From Affinundibacterium macrobrachii (lineage in GTDB: Bacteria > Pseudomonadota > Gammaproteobacteria > Burkholderiales > Burkholderiaceae_D): a DNA stretch of 64,000 nt. How positions within the stretch are numbered: position 1 is the stretch's first letter; the number at the start of each line of letters is the position of its first letter. Positions 20,392-30,141 of this stretch are shown in pieces. The position numbers and the translations under genes are program-made. Under the pieces are notes generated by a model that saw nothing but the letters and a program-made list of their open reading frames with translations, had not been told where the DNA came from and ran no database searches. The stretch covers positions 447 to 64,446 of the forward strand of contig NZ_BMYT01000006.1 of the NCBI RefSeq assembly GCF_014652415.1, in the 5' to 3' direction.

Positions 20392-23300
20392 TCAAACCGA
20401 ACCCGCATTTTTCTCTAAGTATTTTTTCAAAGCAGCTTTTAGTGGATCGATAAATGTCAGCATCACTGCGAATAAGCTTTCGACTTCGGATAAGTCTTGC
20501 GCTTTCGCTTTCAGTTCGATTGCTCTCGCAAGTTGCTCGATCGGCTTTGCATTGAAATTACCCACTAAGCCTTTAAATGTGTGCGCACTTCTGTGTAGCA
20601 ATTCAGTGTCGCTGGACGCGATCGCCACACGTATTTCATCGACTTGCTTATCGCAACCTTCTATGAACATCGGCGTGATAATCTGCAAAATTTCTGCGTC
20701 TCCGTCTTCGAGTGCGAGTTCGAAATCAAACTGATGATTGAACAAATCTTGCGTCGAGCTGCTGCCTTTGCTGTTGGCTTCTATAGCGTGTTCTAGATTG
20801 GCATTGTTTAATGACCGATTCGCAGCCACCAAATTTAGCAAGTCTTTCAAGCTATCGGATTTAATTGGCTTTGAAAGATAAAAGTCCATTCCCGCGTCGA
20901 TGCACCGTTCGCGATCGCCAGGCATGGCATTGGCGGTCATCGCGATGATAGGGATGTGTCGATCGTTTTTCTCTAGACTACGGATGAGCTGCGTGGCCTC
21001 AATGCCCCCCATTTCCGGCATTTGCATATCCATCAAAATCGCATCATACGAATTTGCTTGATATTTCTCCAGCGCGATGATGCCATTCTCAGCCAGATCG
21101 GTGACGTGCCCCCATTTGTGCAATAAATTGCAGGCGAGTTTTTGATTGATAGGATTATCTTCCGCCACCAAAATCCGCAGCGGATATTCTTGTGTATGTG
21201 CATCTTCAGCCACCAGATTAATGTAATGAATCGCGCCAGTTGCTACACCTTGAAAGATGGCATCAATCGCGATTTGTAATTCTTGTTGGCTAATCGGTTT
21301 ACGCACGTAGCCATCGATTCCAGCAGCTCTGCATTGTGCCGCATCATCAGTTAGTGCTGCGGATGACAGCATTAACATTTTTGCGTTACCTAGCAATTGT
21401 TTTGATTGAATCTGCTTGGCTAATTCAAAGCCATCCATTTCTGGCATACAAGCATCTAATAGAATCAAATTAAATTGACGCTGGGTTTGCGCATGTTGCT
21501 GCAATAAACTGATTGCATCCGCGGCGCTGCTCGCTACTTCAACGTTCATTTGCCAGTTACGTAAAGTGTCGCCGATGTATTTTTGATTGATAGGATTATC
21601 ATCAACCACGAGTGCGTTCAAGCCTTGTAAATGCATGGTTTGCAATGGGCTATTATTCGCTAAACTATAAGCAAAATCAGCAGAGAAATAGAAGCAGCTA
21701 CCTTGTCCCTTGGTACTTTGGACTTCAAGCTTGCCATTCATTGCGCTGACTAATTTAGATGAGATTGATAATCCTAATCCAGTACCGCCATATTTGCGTG
21801 TCGTGGATGCATCGGCTTGACTAAACGGTTGAAAAATATGTTCAAGTTTATCTTGCGCAATGCCAATGCCTTGATCAGTTACTGAGAAATGCAAACGCGC
21901 GTGCTTGTCATGCAATTCGACTAAGTTGACGTCTATCGTAATGCTGCCATGATGACTAAATTTAATCGCATTGACGAGTAAATTACTGAGTACTTGGCGC
22001 AGCTTGCCTGGATCACCAATCAAAATTTCAGGTAGTTCTGGGTCGATTTGATAGACGAGTTCAATGTTCTTTTGCTCAGCACGTACCGCCGATGCTTTTA
22101 ACATGGTGGCGATCAGTTCGCGGATCGGAAATTCTATGTGCTCCAATACGATTTTGCCGGATTCGATTTTTGAAAAATCTAAGATATCGTTAATGATCTC
22201 AAGTAAAGAGTGCGAAGAAACTTTGACCAGTTCAAGATATTCGCGCTGTTGTGGATTCAAATCAGTATCGAGCGCAAGTTCGGTCATCCCAATGATGCCA
22301 TTCATCGGTGTGCGAATTTCGTGGCTCATGGTGGCGAGGAATTCGCTTTTCGCTTTGCTGGCGTCTTCCGCACCGACCTTGGCTTTAATCAAAGCGGCTT
22401 CAAATTCTTTTCTGCTGGTGATGTCGCGACATGATCCGTAGATGCTGCCGTCAGGCAGCAGAGCGACATTCATTTCGACTGGAACTTCGCTCCCATCTTT
22501 TTTTAGGAGTTTAATTTCTTGCCGCATCAAACGTTGCGCTGTCAGATTTTGCATAAACGTTTGTCGTGCCGCTTCACGGAAATAATCCGGCAACAAATTG
22601 TAAATATCCGAGCCGATTAATTCATCGCGCCTGAACTTGAGCATCGTTAATGCTAAATCATTGACGTAAATCCAGCGTTCACTTTTATCGGCAACAAACA
22701 CCGCGTCGGCGGCATTGTCCAAAATCATACGTTGTTTGTGTTCGCTCTCGCGTAGTGCTGCTTCTGCGCTACGACGCGCGGTAATATCTTGAAATGCTGC
22801 TACTGAGCCAACAATTTTTCCTTCTTCCAAAATGGGAGACGCGACAATAGAAATTGGAAACCGCATGCCAGATCGATGTTGAAAATATTCTTGATCTGAT
22901 CGATAGACCTGGCCTCGCGTGACAGCCCGACTAATCGGACAGTCTTGGTGCTCAATCGGATTGCCACTGATGTGTTGAGAATGAATAATATTGTGTAGAT
23001 TCTTACCTTGTAATTCTGCAAGCGACCAGCCAAGAATTTTTTCTGCTTCTGGATTCACGAAATTGCAATTGCCATTCGCATCGAGTGTATAGACCCCCTC
23101 GCCGAGCGTATTCATCACATTTTGTAATAAACGTTTGCTTGATTCGATTTGGTCAGTTAACAATCGTTCTTGCGTGATATCGGTTCTGATCGAAATGAAT
23201 TGATACGGTACTTTATCCGCATCCAGAAATGGCACGATGGTTGCGCTCGTCCAATAGTAGCTACCATTTTTGGCGCGATTGCGAATATCACCATGCCATA

Positions 23301-23961
23301 CTTTTCCACTGCTGATGGTTTGCCACATATCTGCAAAAAAGGCCTTGCTATGTAGTTGTGAATTGACGATGCGGTGATTCTGACCTAATAATTCTTCGCG
23401 CGAATAATGGCTAATTTGACAGAATTTATCATTGGCATAAATCAGATTGCCCTTTGCATCGGTGATGCTAACAATCGCATGTTGATCGAGTGCGAATTGT
23501 TGGTTTTCTATAGCGGCTAGTGCGGTTTGTAGTTCGCCTCTGGTTTGTAATATTTCGCCGACTAGGCCCGCGAGTAAGGTACTTAAATTTTCTAAACTAT
23601 CTTCATCGGCCAAATGCTTACCCAGTTGCGCCAGCACTTCATTGGTGGTTTGACGTAAGGTTTGCATCACTTGTTGACGCAGTTCTGATTCCTGGCGCAG
23701 GTTTTGATTGGCTGTCATCAGTTCGTCTGAACTGAGCTCTAAGCTACGTTTTCCTAATGCCAAATCACGATCAGCTTGTTGGTAAGCTTCATCGACTTGC
23801 GCAAAATACTGGCGCATCCCTTTTAAGGCCGTAATCGCTTCTTGACTTAATCCAGTGGCACTGCTTACTTGCTCAAACTCGTTCAGAATAGCAGCAAGTT
23901 GTGTTTCATTTTGGATGCCAAGTAGACGCTTGTATTGGCGTAAAGAGAGCTTGTGCGACAT
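20392..23961 (-). CDS. Hybrid sensor histidine kinase (three PAS, HisKA, HATPase, two REC, HPt)
   Basis: This 1189-residue phosphorelay protein has an N-terminal coiled region (1-150) and three PAS domains (about 155-275, 280-395 and 405-525). A HisKA domain carries His547 in the motif MSHEIRTP, followed by a HATPase domain (about 655-770). There are two REC domains with phosphoacceptors Asp836 (LLDACMPEMDG) and Asp978 (LMDMQMPEMGG), and a C-terminal HPt with His1127 (AHTFKG). No membrane segment is seen, so it is probably cytosolic. Its ATG overlaps the stop of the FIST gene by one base. It probably receives the FIST signal and passes phosphate within itself or to the HD-GYP regulator. Confidence 0.93.
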   Translation of the reverse strand: MSHKLSLRQYKRLLGIQNETQLAAILNEFEQVSSATGLSQEAITALKGMRQYFAQVDEAYQQADRDLALGKRSLELSSDELMTANQNLRQESELRQQVMQTLRQTTNEVLAQLGKHLADEDSLENLSTLLAGLVGEILQTRGELQTALAAIENQQFALDQHAIVSITDAKGNLIYANDKFCQISHYSREELLGQNHRIVNSQLHSKAFFADMWQTISSGKVWHGDIRNRAKNGSYYWTSATIVPFLDADKVPYQFISIRTDITQERLLTDQIESSKRLLQNVMNTLGEGVYTLDANGNCNFVNPEAEKILGWSLAELQGKNLHNIIHSQHISGNPIEHQDCPISRAVTRGQVYRSDQEYFQHRSGMRFPISIVASPILEEGKIVGSVAAFQDITARRSAEAALRESEHKQRMILDNAADAVFVADKSERWIYVNDLALTMLKFRRDELIGSDIYNLLPDYFREAARQTFMQNLTAQRLMRQEIKLLKKDGSEVPVEMNVALLPDGSIYGSCRDITSRKEFEAALIKAKVGAEDASKAKSEFLATMSHEIRTPMNGIIGMTELALDTDLNPQQREYLELVKVSSHSLLEIINDILDFSKIESGKIVLEHIEFPIRELIATMLKASAVRAEQKNIELVYQIDPELPEILIGDPGKLRQVLSNLLVNAIKFSHHGSITIDVNLVELHDKHARLHFSVTDQGIGIAQDKLEHIFQPFSQADASTTRKYGGTGLGLSISSKLVSAMNGKLEVQSTKGQGSCFYFSADFAYSLANNSPLQTMHLQGLNALVVDDNPINQKYIGDTLRNWQMNVEVASSAADAISLLQQHAQTQRQFNLILLDACMPEMDGFELAKQIQSKQLLGNAKMLMLSSAALTDDAAQCRAAGIDGYVRKPISQQELQIAIDAIFQGVATGAIHYINLVAEDAHTQEYPLRILVAEDNPINQKLACNLLHKWGHVTDLAENGIIALEKYQANSYDAILMDMQMPEMGGIEATQLIRSLEKNDRHIPIIAMTANAMPGDRERCIDAGMDFYLSKPIKSDSLKDLLNLVAANRSLNNANLEHAIEANSKGSSSTQDLFNHQFDFELALEDGDAEILQIITPMFIEGCDKQVDEIRVAIASSDTELLHRSAHTFKGLVGNFNAKPIEQLARAIELKAKAQDLSEVESLFAVMLTFIDPLKAALKKYLEKNAGSV

Positions 23962-25109
23962 TAGACACGCTCTGTCAAATAAGTGATCGTCATCGTTTGA
24001 TTATGAAGACTACAGGCGGCTAATTGATAACTGGGGCAGATTTCGCCATTTGAATAAAATCCGCATAACACGGTGTTTTCACCCAAGATATCTTGTACTG
24101 CTTCGACCTCTTCATCGACGCGTCCCCCCATCACAAGCTTACGCCCAACGCAACTTACTAATAAACCTAAGGCTGGGCCAGTATGTGTTTGAATTTTTTC
24201 TAGGGTGGCGTCCGCCGCTGTTTCTGCACCATCGACCAAGTCATTGGTGTGGGCATGCATGAGTCGTAGAAATCCTTCGGGATTAATCGCGCCGGCGAGT
24301 ACCAAGCTTCCATTCGATTCATCTACGCCCAAAATGGTGCGAATCTGTCCTAGTGACTCACGTGCGTCGCTGAGCATTTCGAATGGAAATAGTAGGCCAG
24401 AACTAGGTAGGTCTTTTGCGTAATCGCCTAGATAGCGCTTGTACACGTTGAGTGCTGGTTCACCATCGAGTTCATACAGAATATTTCCTGTGCTGCGAGT
24501 GACTTTGCGAGTGGGTCCAAATGCTTTCCAACCACCATAGCTGCCGTTTGAGAAGACTAAATGCTCACCAGAAAATCCGATGCCGACGATCTCGGATGTG
24601 GATACTCCATTATTGGATAAGGTGTAGGTTTTTACAAATGCGCCATCATCGGCTGCCAAACCTCCTGTGATCGGTAGCGAGTCGCCTAACTCGCTGACGA
24701 TACCTTCGATCATCGCGCTGCCGTTAATATTCACGCCTTGTCCGAGAACGAGTAATGCACGTAGCTCATCACTTCGTAATTGCGCGGCGAGGTTTTTACC
24801 CGCATCAAAGGAATTGTCCATGCCAGCGATGTTTGCGGTCGCTACTCTCAATGTAGTTGAATCAAAATGAACTGCCGTTACCACAGTTGTTTTTGATAAC
24901 ACCGCAGCCGAGGTAATTTCTCCTGCCGTGCTACAGCCAACGCGGTGTGTATTGGGGAAGTAAGTCGTCAGTGCTTGATTCAATAAAGGCGAGGCAAAAT
25001 GACCGGTATAACCAAACACTAGAATCAATTGTGGATCGATACTTGTTAAGCTCTTTAACTGCGTTAAGTCGGTCTCTAAATCTCTCAGAATGACTTGCTT
25101 GATTTCCAT
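23961..25109 (-). CDS. FIST domain sensory protein
   Basis: The 382-residue protein matches FIST_N plus FIST_C: LILVFGYTGHFASPLLNQAL, GCSTAGEI, LPITGGLAADDG and the C-terminal LVSCVGRKLVMG and GFYSNGEICP stretches. FIST domains are predicted small-ligand sensors, possibly for amino acids. The gene is placed between the HD-GYP regulator and the hybrid kinase and is translationally coupled to the kinase. This suggests it is the input subunit of the kinase. Confidence 0.92.
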   Translation of the reverse strand: MEIKQVILRDLETDLTQLKSLTSIDPQLILVFGYTGHFASPLLNQALTTYFPNTHRVGCSTAGEITSAAVLSKTTVVTAVHFDSTTLRVATANIAGMDNSFDAGKNLAAQLRSDELRALLVLGQGVNINGSAMIEGIVSELGDSLPITGGLAADDGAFVKTYTLSNNGVSTSEIVGIGFSGEHLVFSNGSYGGWKAFGPTRKVTRSTGNILYELDGEPALNVYKRYLGDYAKDLPSSGLLFPFEMLSDARESLGQIRTILGVDESNGSLVLAGAINPEGFLRLMHAHTNDLVDGAETAADATLEKIQTHTGPALGLLVSCVGRKLVMGGRVDEEVEAVQDILGENTVLCGFYSNGEICPSYQLAACSLHNQTMTITYLTERV

Positions 25110-25185
25110 TTGCCATCTCCTACTGTTCGTGCATGGGTGAGGTTTCGCGCTGTAAATTTATTTATTGCATCATTTAAGAACCAAA

Positions 25186-26256
25186 TCAGTAGGAGCCAAA
25201 TGCTTTCATATCGTCTTCGTCTTCTTGATAGCGATCTTTTATCGCTAACACTTCGGAGAAGTCTGCGAGGAAAGCTTGTACGCATTGCGGATCAAAGTGT
25301 AAGCCGCTACCTTCTTTCAGAAAGGCGACGGCGCGCTCGATTTCCCAAGCGCGTTTGTATGGACGCTCTGAGGTTAGGGCATCAAATACATCCGCTACCG
25401 CAACTATGCGCGCGGCTAAGGGAATATCATTGCCGCTCAAGCCTTGTGGGTAGCCGCCGCCATTAAATTTTTCGTGATGAGAGAACGCGATTTCTGCGCC
25501 CATTTGCAAAGTTTCTGAGGCGCTACCCGCCAAAATTTGATAACCGAGGCGCGCATGATTTTTCATGATGGCAAACTCTTCTTCGGTCAGTTTTCCGGGC
25601 TTGAGAAGTATGTGATCGGGAATGCCAACTTTGCCAATGTCATGCATAGGAGCAGCTTCTAAAATCATTTCCTGCACTGATTCTGGCAATTGAAGTCGTT
25701 TCGCAATCAGGCAGGAATAATTTGCCATGCGTACGATATGTGCGCCAGTCTCGGGATCGCGTGAATCAGCGGCTTTACATAAACGTAGTATCGTCTCTTG
25801 TTCGCGTGCGCGAATTTCTAAAGTCGCTTTCTGTACCTCGGTGGCTAGCCAAGTTGCACGGTCTTCTAAGAAACGTTGATTACGTCTTAGTGCCAGCATA
25901 TTTTTGGTGCGGGCGAGGAATTCGATTTTATCGACAGGCTTGATTAAGAAATCATTTGCACCAGCTTCCAAGGCTTCGTAGCGCAAGGCTACTTCATCGT
26001 TTGCGGTGATCATTAAGACGGGGATATCGGCACAGTGTTTGATGGCACGAAAGTGACGAATAAATTCGATGCCATTCATATCAGGCATCATGTAGTCAAC
26101 CAAGACTAAGTCGGGAACTTGATCTTTGCACCACTCTAAGGCAGTTTCTGGTGCTAAAAATCCCATCGAAGAACAATGCTCGATTTTTTCAAGCAAGCGG
26201 CAAAGCAGAGTCACATTTATCTGTGAATCGTCAATGACTAAGGTCTTCATTTCCAT
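25186..26256 (-). CDS. Response regulator with HD-GYP domain (c-di-GMP phosphodiesterase)
   Basis: A REC domain (phosphoacceptor Asp54 in VLVDYMMPD, Lys in LIKPVD) is joined by a helical linker to an HD-GYP domain. The HD pair is in MHDIGKVGIPD and the GYP signature in HHEKFNGGGYPQGL, so the domain should hydrolyse cyclic di-GMP. I set the start at 26256 because GGAG lies 7 bp upstream; a longer in-frame version begins 42 bp earlier. It is the first gene of the three-gene signalling operon. Confidence 0.92.
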   Translation of the reverse strand: MEMKTLVIDDSQINVTLLCRLLEKIEHCSSMGFLAPETALEWCKDQVPDLVLVDYMMPDMNGIEFIRHFRAIKHCADIPVLMITANDEVALRYEALEAGANDFLIKPVDKIEFLARTKNMLALRRNQRFLEDRATWLATEVQKATLEIRAREQETILRLCKAADSRDPETGAHIVRMANYSCLIAKRLQLPESVQEMILEAAPMHDIGKVGIPDHILLKPGKLTEEEFAIMKNHARLGYQILAGSASETLQMGAEIAFSHHEKFNGGGYPQGLSGNDIPLAARIVAVADVFDALTSERPYKRAWEIERAVAFLKEGSGLHFDPQCVQAFLADFSEVLAIKDRYQEDEDDMKAFGSY

Positions 26257-26461
26257 TGAACTGCTCCGGTAACAACGCGTGGGTGTAGTGGAGATCATGT
26301 ATTCACTAGAATAGCGAATGCTAAGGAAAATGATAGCCCAAAAAAATCTTTACTGAGGGCAAGAAATAGAAAAATTAAGAATGTTTATCAAATTTTGTCT
26401 CTTTCGGCGACAAATGTAATGCCGACGAAAATTGGTTTTTAGTCATCTCTGATTCACATTT

Positions 26462-26492
26462 CTCAGGCAAGTCCAGCGCGCACTTGCCTGAG
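26462..26492 (-). terminator. Perfect 11-bp hairpin after the small membrane-protein gene
   Basis: CTCAGGCAAGT and ACTTGCCTGAG form a perfect stem around 9 nt, just past the stop of the gene at 26496. The T tract is poor, so termination strength is uncertain. Confidence 0.6.
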
Positions 26493-26495
26493 TAA

Positions 26496-26882
26496 CTATG
26501 ATGTTGTTTGTTTTGCTTTTTGTTTATTGCCTTTGTAACGCGCATGGAAGCTAATTGCGACACAAACGAAACCCAACATGAGTATGGTGCTGTTCGAATT
26601 ACTTTGCTCTTTCAATAAAATGGCATTGCTGATACCGACCAGCATAATAAAAATTGCCCATAACAAGAAACTTAAGCGTCGCAAATCATAGTTGGAAGCA
26701 GGTTTCGCTTGCCACAATAAACTGAGGCTAACGACAGGAAGTAATATGATGACCGCGCTTCCTAGTTGGCTAGCTAGTTGCTGATTGGCGATCAGTGCGC
26801 CAAATAGCGGAACGCATGCAAGTCCAGACATTAGTGACAGGATCAGAAATACCGTACTCAGGAAAAGTTTTTCGCGCATCAT
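26496..26882 (-). CDS. Hypothetical four-helix membrane protein
   Basis: This 128-residue protein has hydrophobic segments at about 7-30, 38-58, 70-88 and 97-113 and a basic tail. I do not recognise the family. It begins MMREK; no strong ribosome site is visible. It stands alone upstream of the signalling operon and is followed by a hairpin, which supports a separate transcript. Confidence 0.65.
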   Translation of the reverse strand: MMREKLFLSTVFLILSLMSGLACVPLFGALIANQQLASQLGSAVIILLPVVSLSLLWQAKPASNYDLRRLSFLLWAIFIMLVGISNAILLKEQSNSNSTILMLGFVCVAISFHARYKGNKQKAKQTTS

Positions 26883-27233
26883 GATAAGTTAGAAATTCAG
26901 TCAATAATTCAGTCAGCCCAGCATTTGGGCAAGCGCAGCATCGTAGCAAAAAAAGCGCGCTCGCAGTAGATTTATCGCAGGTATTTGCTAGCGAGTTTTG
27001 TGTTTTGCTTTTGGTTTTAATTGAATGCTGAGACCCGCATTGGTTTGCTACCAGTCATTTTGTGACTAATCAATTAAAAAAGCATAGTAATTTAAATCAT
27101 AAAATGCATGCGCTATGGAAACATCGTGATAGACTGAATCCCAAGTAAGCTCGTGTTGTCTCAGAGCCGTGTGCAAGCACGTATCTGAAATTGCACAAAG
27201 TTGTTTTTAACTGGACTTGTATCAAACAGTGCC
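26883..27233. other. Intergenic region between divergent genes, no gene seen
   Basis: This AT-rich region separates the small membrane-protein gene and the PilZ gene. It should hold both promoters; I could not place -35/-10 pairs with confidence. Confidence 0.4.
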
Positions 27234-27737
27234 ATGACAAAAATTATCAGTGATCAAGCCAAAGAAGAACACCCGCTGGTTGCGCAGCTTCGGCAAGAAG
27301 CCGTGCTGCCAAAAGAGAATTCTTCTCCGCAATTCAAACCACAGACGATCAATACCAAGTTATCGCGTATCGAAAGTCGCTTGCATAAACGCTATTTGGT
27401 GAAGTGGCGGATTGCGATTGTGTATGAAGGCGGCACCGGTAAAAAGACGTTTCACGGTCGCGTCAATGAAATCTCATTAGGCGGCTTGAGCATACATTGT
27501 GACCACAATGTTTTTCACGATGGCAAGGTGATTTTGTTATTGGCATTGCCGCCATTAAACGCAGGTGCTAGGGAAAAGATCTTAGAAATTACTTGCCGCA
27601 TGAATTACACGATTCTGTCGCAAAAACTATTCCGAATTGGACTGGAATTTGTCGAGTTTCGACAAGGCGATCGAAAATTATTGGAAGAGCGTTTGGAGAT
27701 CAGTAATGCTGGCGGTATTGCATATTCTGAAGCTTGA
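27234..27737 (+). CDS. PilZ domain protein
   Basis: This 167-residue protein has a C-terminal PilZ domain. The c-di-GMP-binding signature is reduced to the arginine patch around RLHKRYLVKWR followed by NEISLGGLSIH (the D/N-x-S-x-x-G motif). PilZ proteins act as cyclic di-GMP effectors. The ATG at 27234 is preferred over an in-frame TTG at 27201. It may respond to c-di-GMP levels set by the HD-GYP protein encoded about 1 kb away, an inference from proximity only. Confidence 0.8.
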   Translation: MTKIISDQAKEEHPLVAQLRQEAVLPKENSSPQFKPQTINTKLSRIESRLHKRYLVKWRIAIVYEGGTGKKTFHGRVNEISLGGLSIHCDHNVFHDGKVILLLALPPLNAGAREKILEITCRMNYTILSQKLFRIGLEFVEFRQGDRKLLEERLEISNAGGIAYSEA

Positions 27738-27801
27738 TTTAGAGCTGACTTCCTATCTCCACTCACATTAGGTCTAAGTCCCTACACTTCGCGTATTTCT
27801 A

Positions 27802-28281
27802 TCAATGAATATTGTTTGGCACTAGATGCCAAACGTTGCGAACGCGTTGCAAAAATTGGCAGAGGCTGATCACAAAGTAAGCAAGAATCGAACACCACGC
27901 CAAATAAGCGCCAACTAATAATTCACCAAATAAGCTTAGTCTCAGCAAACAAAAGATAGACAACAAGCACAAGCCAATAACCGTTATTGGCACCGATAAG
28001 GCTTGTTCAAGCTGACGATGAATCAGCACGATCACAGAAAATAACAGTGGCCAGATAAAGGCAAATACATTGATCACATTGACCACCATATTCTGTTGAT
28101 CTGCGCTGTAGGCGTATTTAATATTTTGTACTGAAGTTGATGCGCTTGTTTGCTCAGTGAGTTGATGTGTTGCTTGCTCTGACACTGATTCTTTTTGCAC
28201 TGTGCATTGAGAAAGCGGCAGGAACAGCGAAATGAATAAACACAATGCTGCGATACGTTTGAGTAAGTTGAATGCCTGCAC
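27802..28281 (-). CDS. Hypothetical membrane protein (159 residues)
   Basis: The N-terminal hydrophobic segment contains L-S-Q-C near residue 26, a poor lipobox. It is followed by a Ser/Thr/Gln-rich periplasmic stretch (about 30-60) and three hydrophobic helices. The family is not recognised. It is convergent with the PilZ gene and lies 33 bp after the next small gene on the same strand. Confidence 0.65.
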   Translation of the reverse strand: MQAFNLLKRIAALCLFISLFLPLSQCTVQKESVSEQATHQLTEQTSASTSVQNIKYAYSADQQNMVVNVINVFAFIWPLLFSVIVLIHRQLEQALSVPITVIGLCLLSIFCLLRLSLFGELLVGAYLAWCSILAYFVISLCQFLQRVRNVWHLVPNNIH

Positions 28282-28314
28282 TTTGAACTCCTAAGTGAAA
28301 GAGGAAGTTTGATA

Positions 28315-28500
28315 TCAGCGTGATGCGACGCTCTCTTTTGATTTAAATAATAAGGAGTATAGGATTACAGTAAAAATAGGAACGAATATAAGTCGTCCGA
28401 TAAACCAGGCGACTTCTCCATGACGCAGATCAGAAAAATAGCCCCAAACAATTGCGATCAATAATGAGATTAAATATGTCTTAAGATATTTCTTACGCAT
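28315..28500 (-). CDS. Hypothetical small membrane protein (61 residues)
   Basis: Two hydrophobic helices (about 8-22 and 30-50) lie between basic ends. No clear Shine-Dalgarno is visible, but strand and spacing fit an operon with the gene at 27802. I cannot assign a family. Confidence 0.5.
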   Translation of the reverse strand: MRKKYLKTYLISLLIAIVWGYFSDLRHGEVAWFIGRLIFVPIFTVILYSLLFKSKESVASR

Positions 28501-28578
28501 GGTTTGTTGGATTGAATAAATTATCAGTTTTCAGGCTATCATGATTTAAAATTAATAACAATAATTTCAAATTGAACT

Positions 28579-30075
28579 TCAATAAACATCGCGTCGATAC
28601 AATCCATCTTCACGCATTTTTTCTATCACTGCATCACCGGCGATCTCGCGCAATACTGCATCAACAGCGCCCGCCATTCCTTCTAAACTTCCGCACACAT
28701 AAATGGCGGCTCCAGCATTGATCCATTGGCTTAATTCTGTTGCTTGTTCGCGCAATTTATCTTGTACGTAAATGCGTTGTGTTTGATCGCGTGAAAATGC
28801 TAAATCGAGTTTGCTTAATACGCCACTAGATTGCCATTGCGCTATATCTGCTTGACAGAAAAAATCATGGGCGCGTTGACGCTCACCGAAGAATAACCAG
28901 TTTTGATGTTGTCCTTGTTGCGCGCGATGTTTTAGATGGGCGCGTAAGCCAGCGATGCCAGTGCCATTTCCAATTAAAATGAGTGGGTAATTTTGGCGAG
29001 GAGGATGAAAACTTCGATTGCTACGTAATCGAAGCGGTATTTTTTCTCCCAACTCCGCGTAATGGCATAGCCAACCGGAACCCCAACCTAAGCTGCCGTC
29101 CGCTTGCTGCATTTGTCTCACAATCAATTCAACCGCACCATCTTCAGGGATTGAGGCGATCGAATATTCACGGTGTGGTAATACCGTTGCTACGCCAGGG
29201 CGACGCGGCAAGATTTCAGCGATGTCACCCGCTTGCCAATGACTGGATGCGGGTGGCGTTAAGCGTATTTGGAAAACTGGATTTCCTTGACTGGCAGGGT
29301 TCAATAAGTGACGTTCGCTAAGGGTCCAAGTTTCATATTCAGCGGGGTGCCAATCCGCAAGATCCGTATGACCGCTTAGCACGCCGAGATGATGTTGCCA
29401 ATGTCGCAGTGCGCCATCATCGCCATTATCGACTTCAACCATGTCGAATAAAGTTTTCGCGCCTTGTTGATGTAGCCATTGATCGAGTTGGCGACCAAAT
29501 GCACAAAAGGCTTGGTAATGACGATCTCCGAGCGCGAGTACCGCGTAACGACATTGCGTAAGCGAGAGGGATTGCGTCATGATGGTGCGTGTGAATTTGG
29601 CAGCGCTGTCAGGAGCATCACCTTCGCCAGTCGTGCTGGCAATGAACAAAACTTGTTGAGCTTTCTGTAAAGTGGTGAGATCTAATTGGGCGATATCCAG
29701 CAAATGGGTTTGCATAGCGCCTTGTTGTAAGCTCGCTTGAGTCTGTTGTGCAAGCTGTTCTGCATAGCCAGTCTGGCTGGCGTACACAATCAGGATATCT
29801 GTGGGCCTCAATAACTCCGGCTGCAGCTGCGTAAGCTCATGAGTGTGCTTGCGTTGGTGTGCTCGCTGGTGACGCTCATGTATCCAGAAATAAAACAGTA
29901 CATAGCTGAAGACGATGCTGAGGCTGGTCGTGATGCGGTGCTGCTGTGTGCTGAGATATTGTTCCAAGGAGACGAATAAACATAGCACGCAAAAGCAGAG
30001 TGCAATGATTAATCCAATGCCGAGTATCTTCTCGCTGTTATTGTTGATCAATACGGATTTTTGTGGAGACGACAT
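28579..30075 (-). CDS. Membrane-anchored flavodoxin/NADPH oxidoreductase (sulfite reductase flavoprotein-like)
   Basis: Two N-terminal membrane helices (about 18-70) precede a flavodoxin domain (about 92-230; VYASQTGYAEQLA and STTGEGDAPDSA bind FMN). An FAD-binding domain follows (HREYSIASIPEDG) and then an NADPH domain (LIGNGTGIAGLRA, VCGSLEGMAGAV). This is the cytochrome P450 reductase/CysJ fold tied to the membrane. It is the last gene of the iron-linked operon with ApbE and a PepSY protein, suggesting electron delivery across the inner membrane, possibly for reduction of ferric siderophores. Confidence 0.88.
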   Translation of the reverse strand: MSSPQKSVLINNNSEKILGIGLIIALCFCVLCLFVSLEQYLSTQQHRITTSLSIVFSYVLFYFWIHERHQRAHQRKHTHELTQLQPELLRPTDILIVYASQTGYAEQLAQQTQASLQQGAMQTHLLDIAQLDLTTLQKAQQVLFIASTTGEGDAPDSAAKFTRTIMTQSLSLTQCRYAVLALGDRHYQAFCAFGRQLDQWLHQQGAKTLFDMVEVDNGDDGALRHWQHHLGVLSGHTDLADWHPAEYETWTLSERHLLNPASQGNPVFQIRLTPPASSHWQAGDIAEILPRRPGVATVLPHREYSIASIPEDGAVELIVRQMQQADGSLGWGSGWLCHYAELGEKIPLRLRSNRSFHPPRQNYPLILIGNGTGIAGLRAHLKHRAQQGQHQNWLFFGERQRAHDFFCQADIAQWQSSGVLSKLDLAFSRDQTQRIYVQDKLREQATELSQWINAGAAIYVCGSLEGMAGAVDAVLREIAGDAVIEKMREDGLYRRDVY

Positions 30076-30141
30076 GTTCGTGGTTCTAAATAACTCAGTA
30101 AGAATTTTAAAATTAATCTTGCGACATTTTTGTATGTCGGG

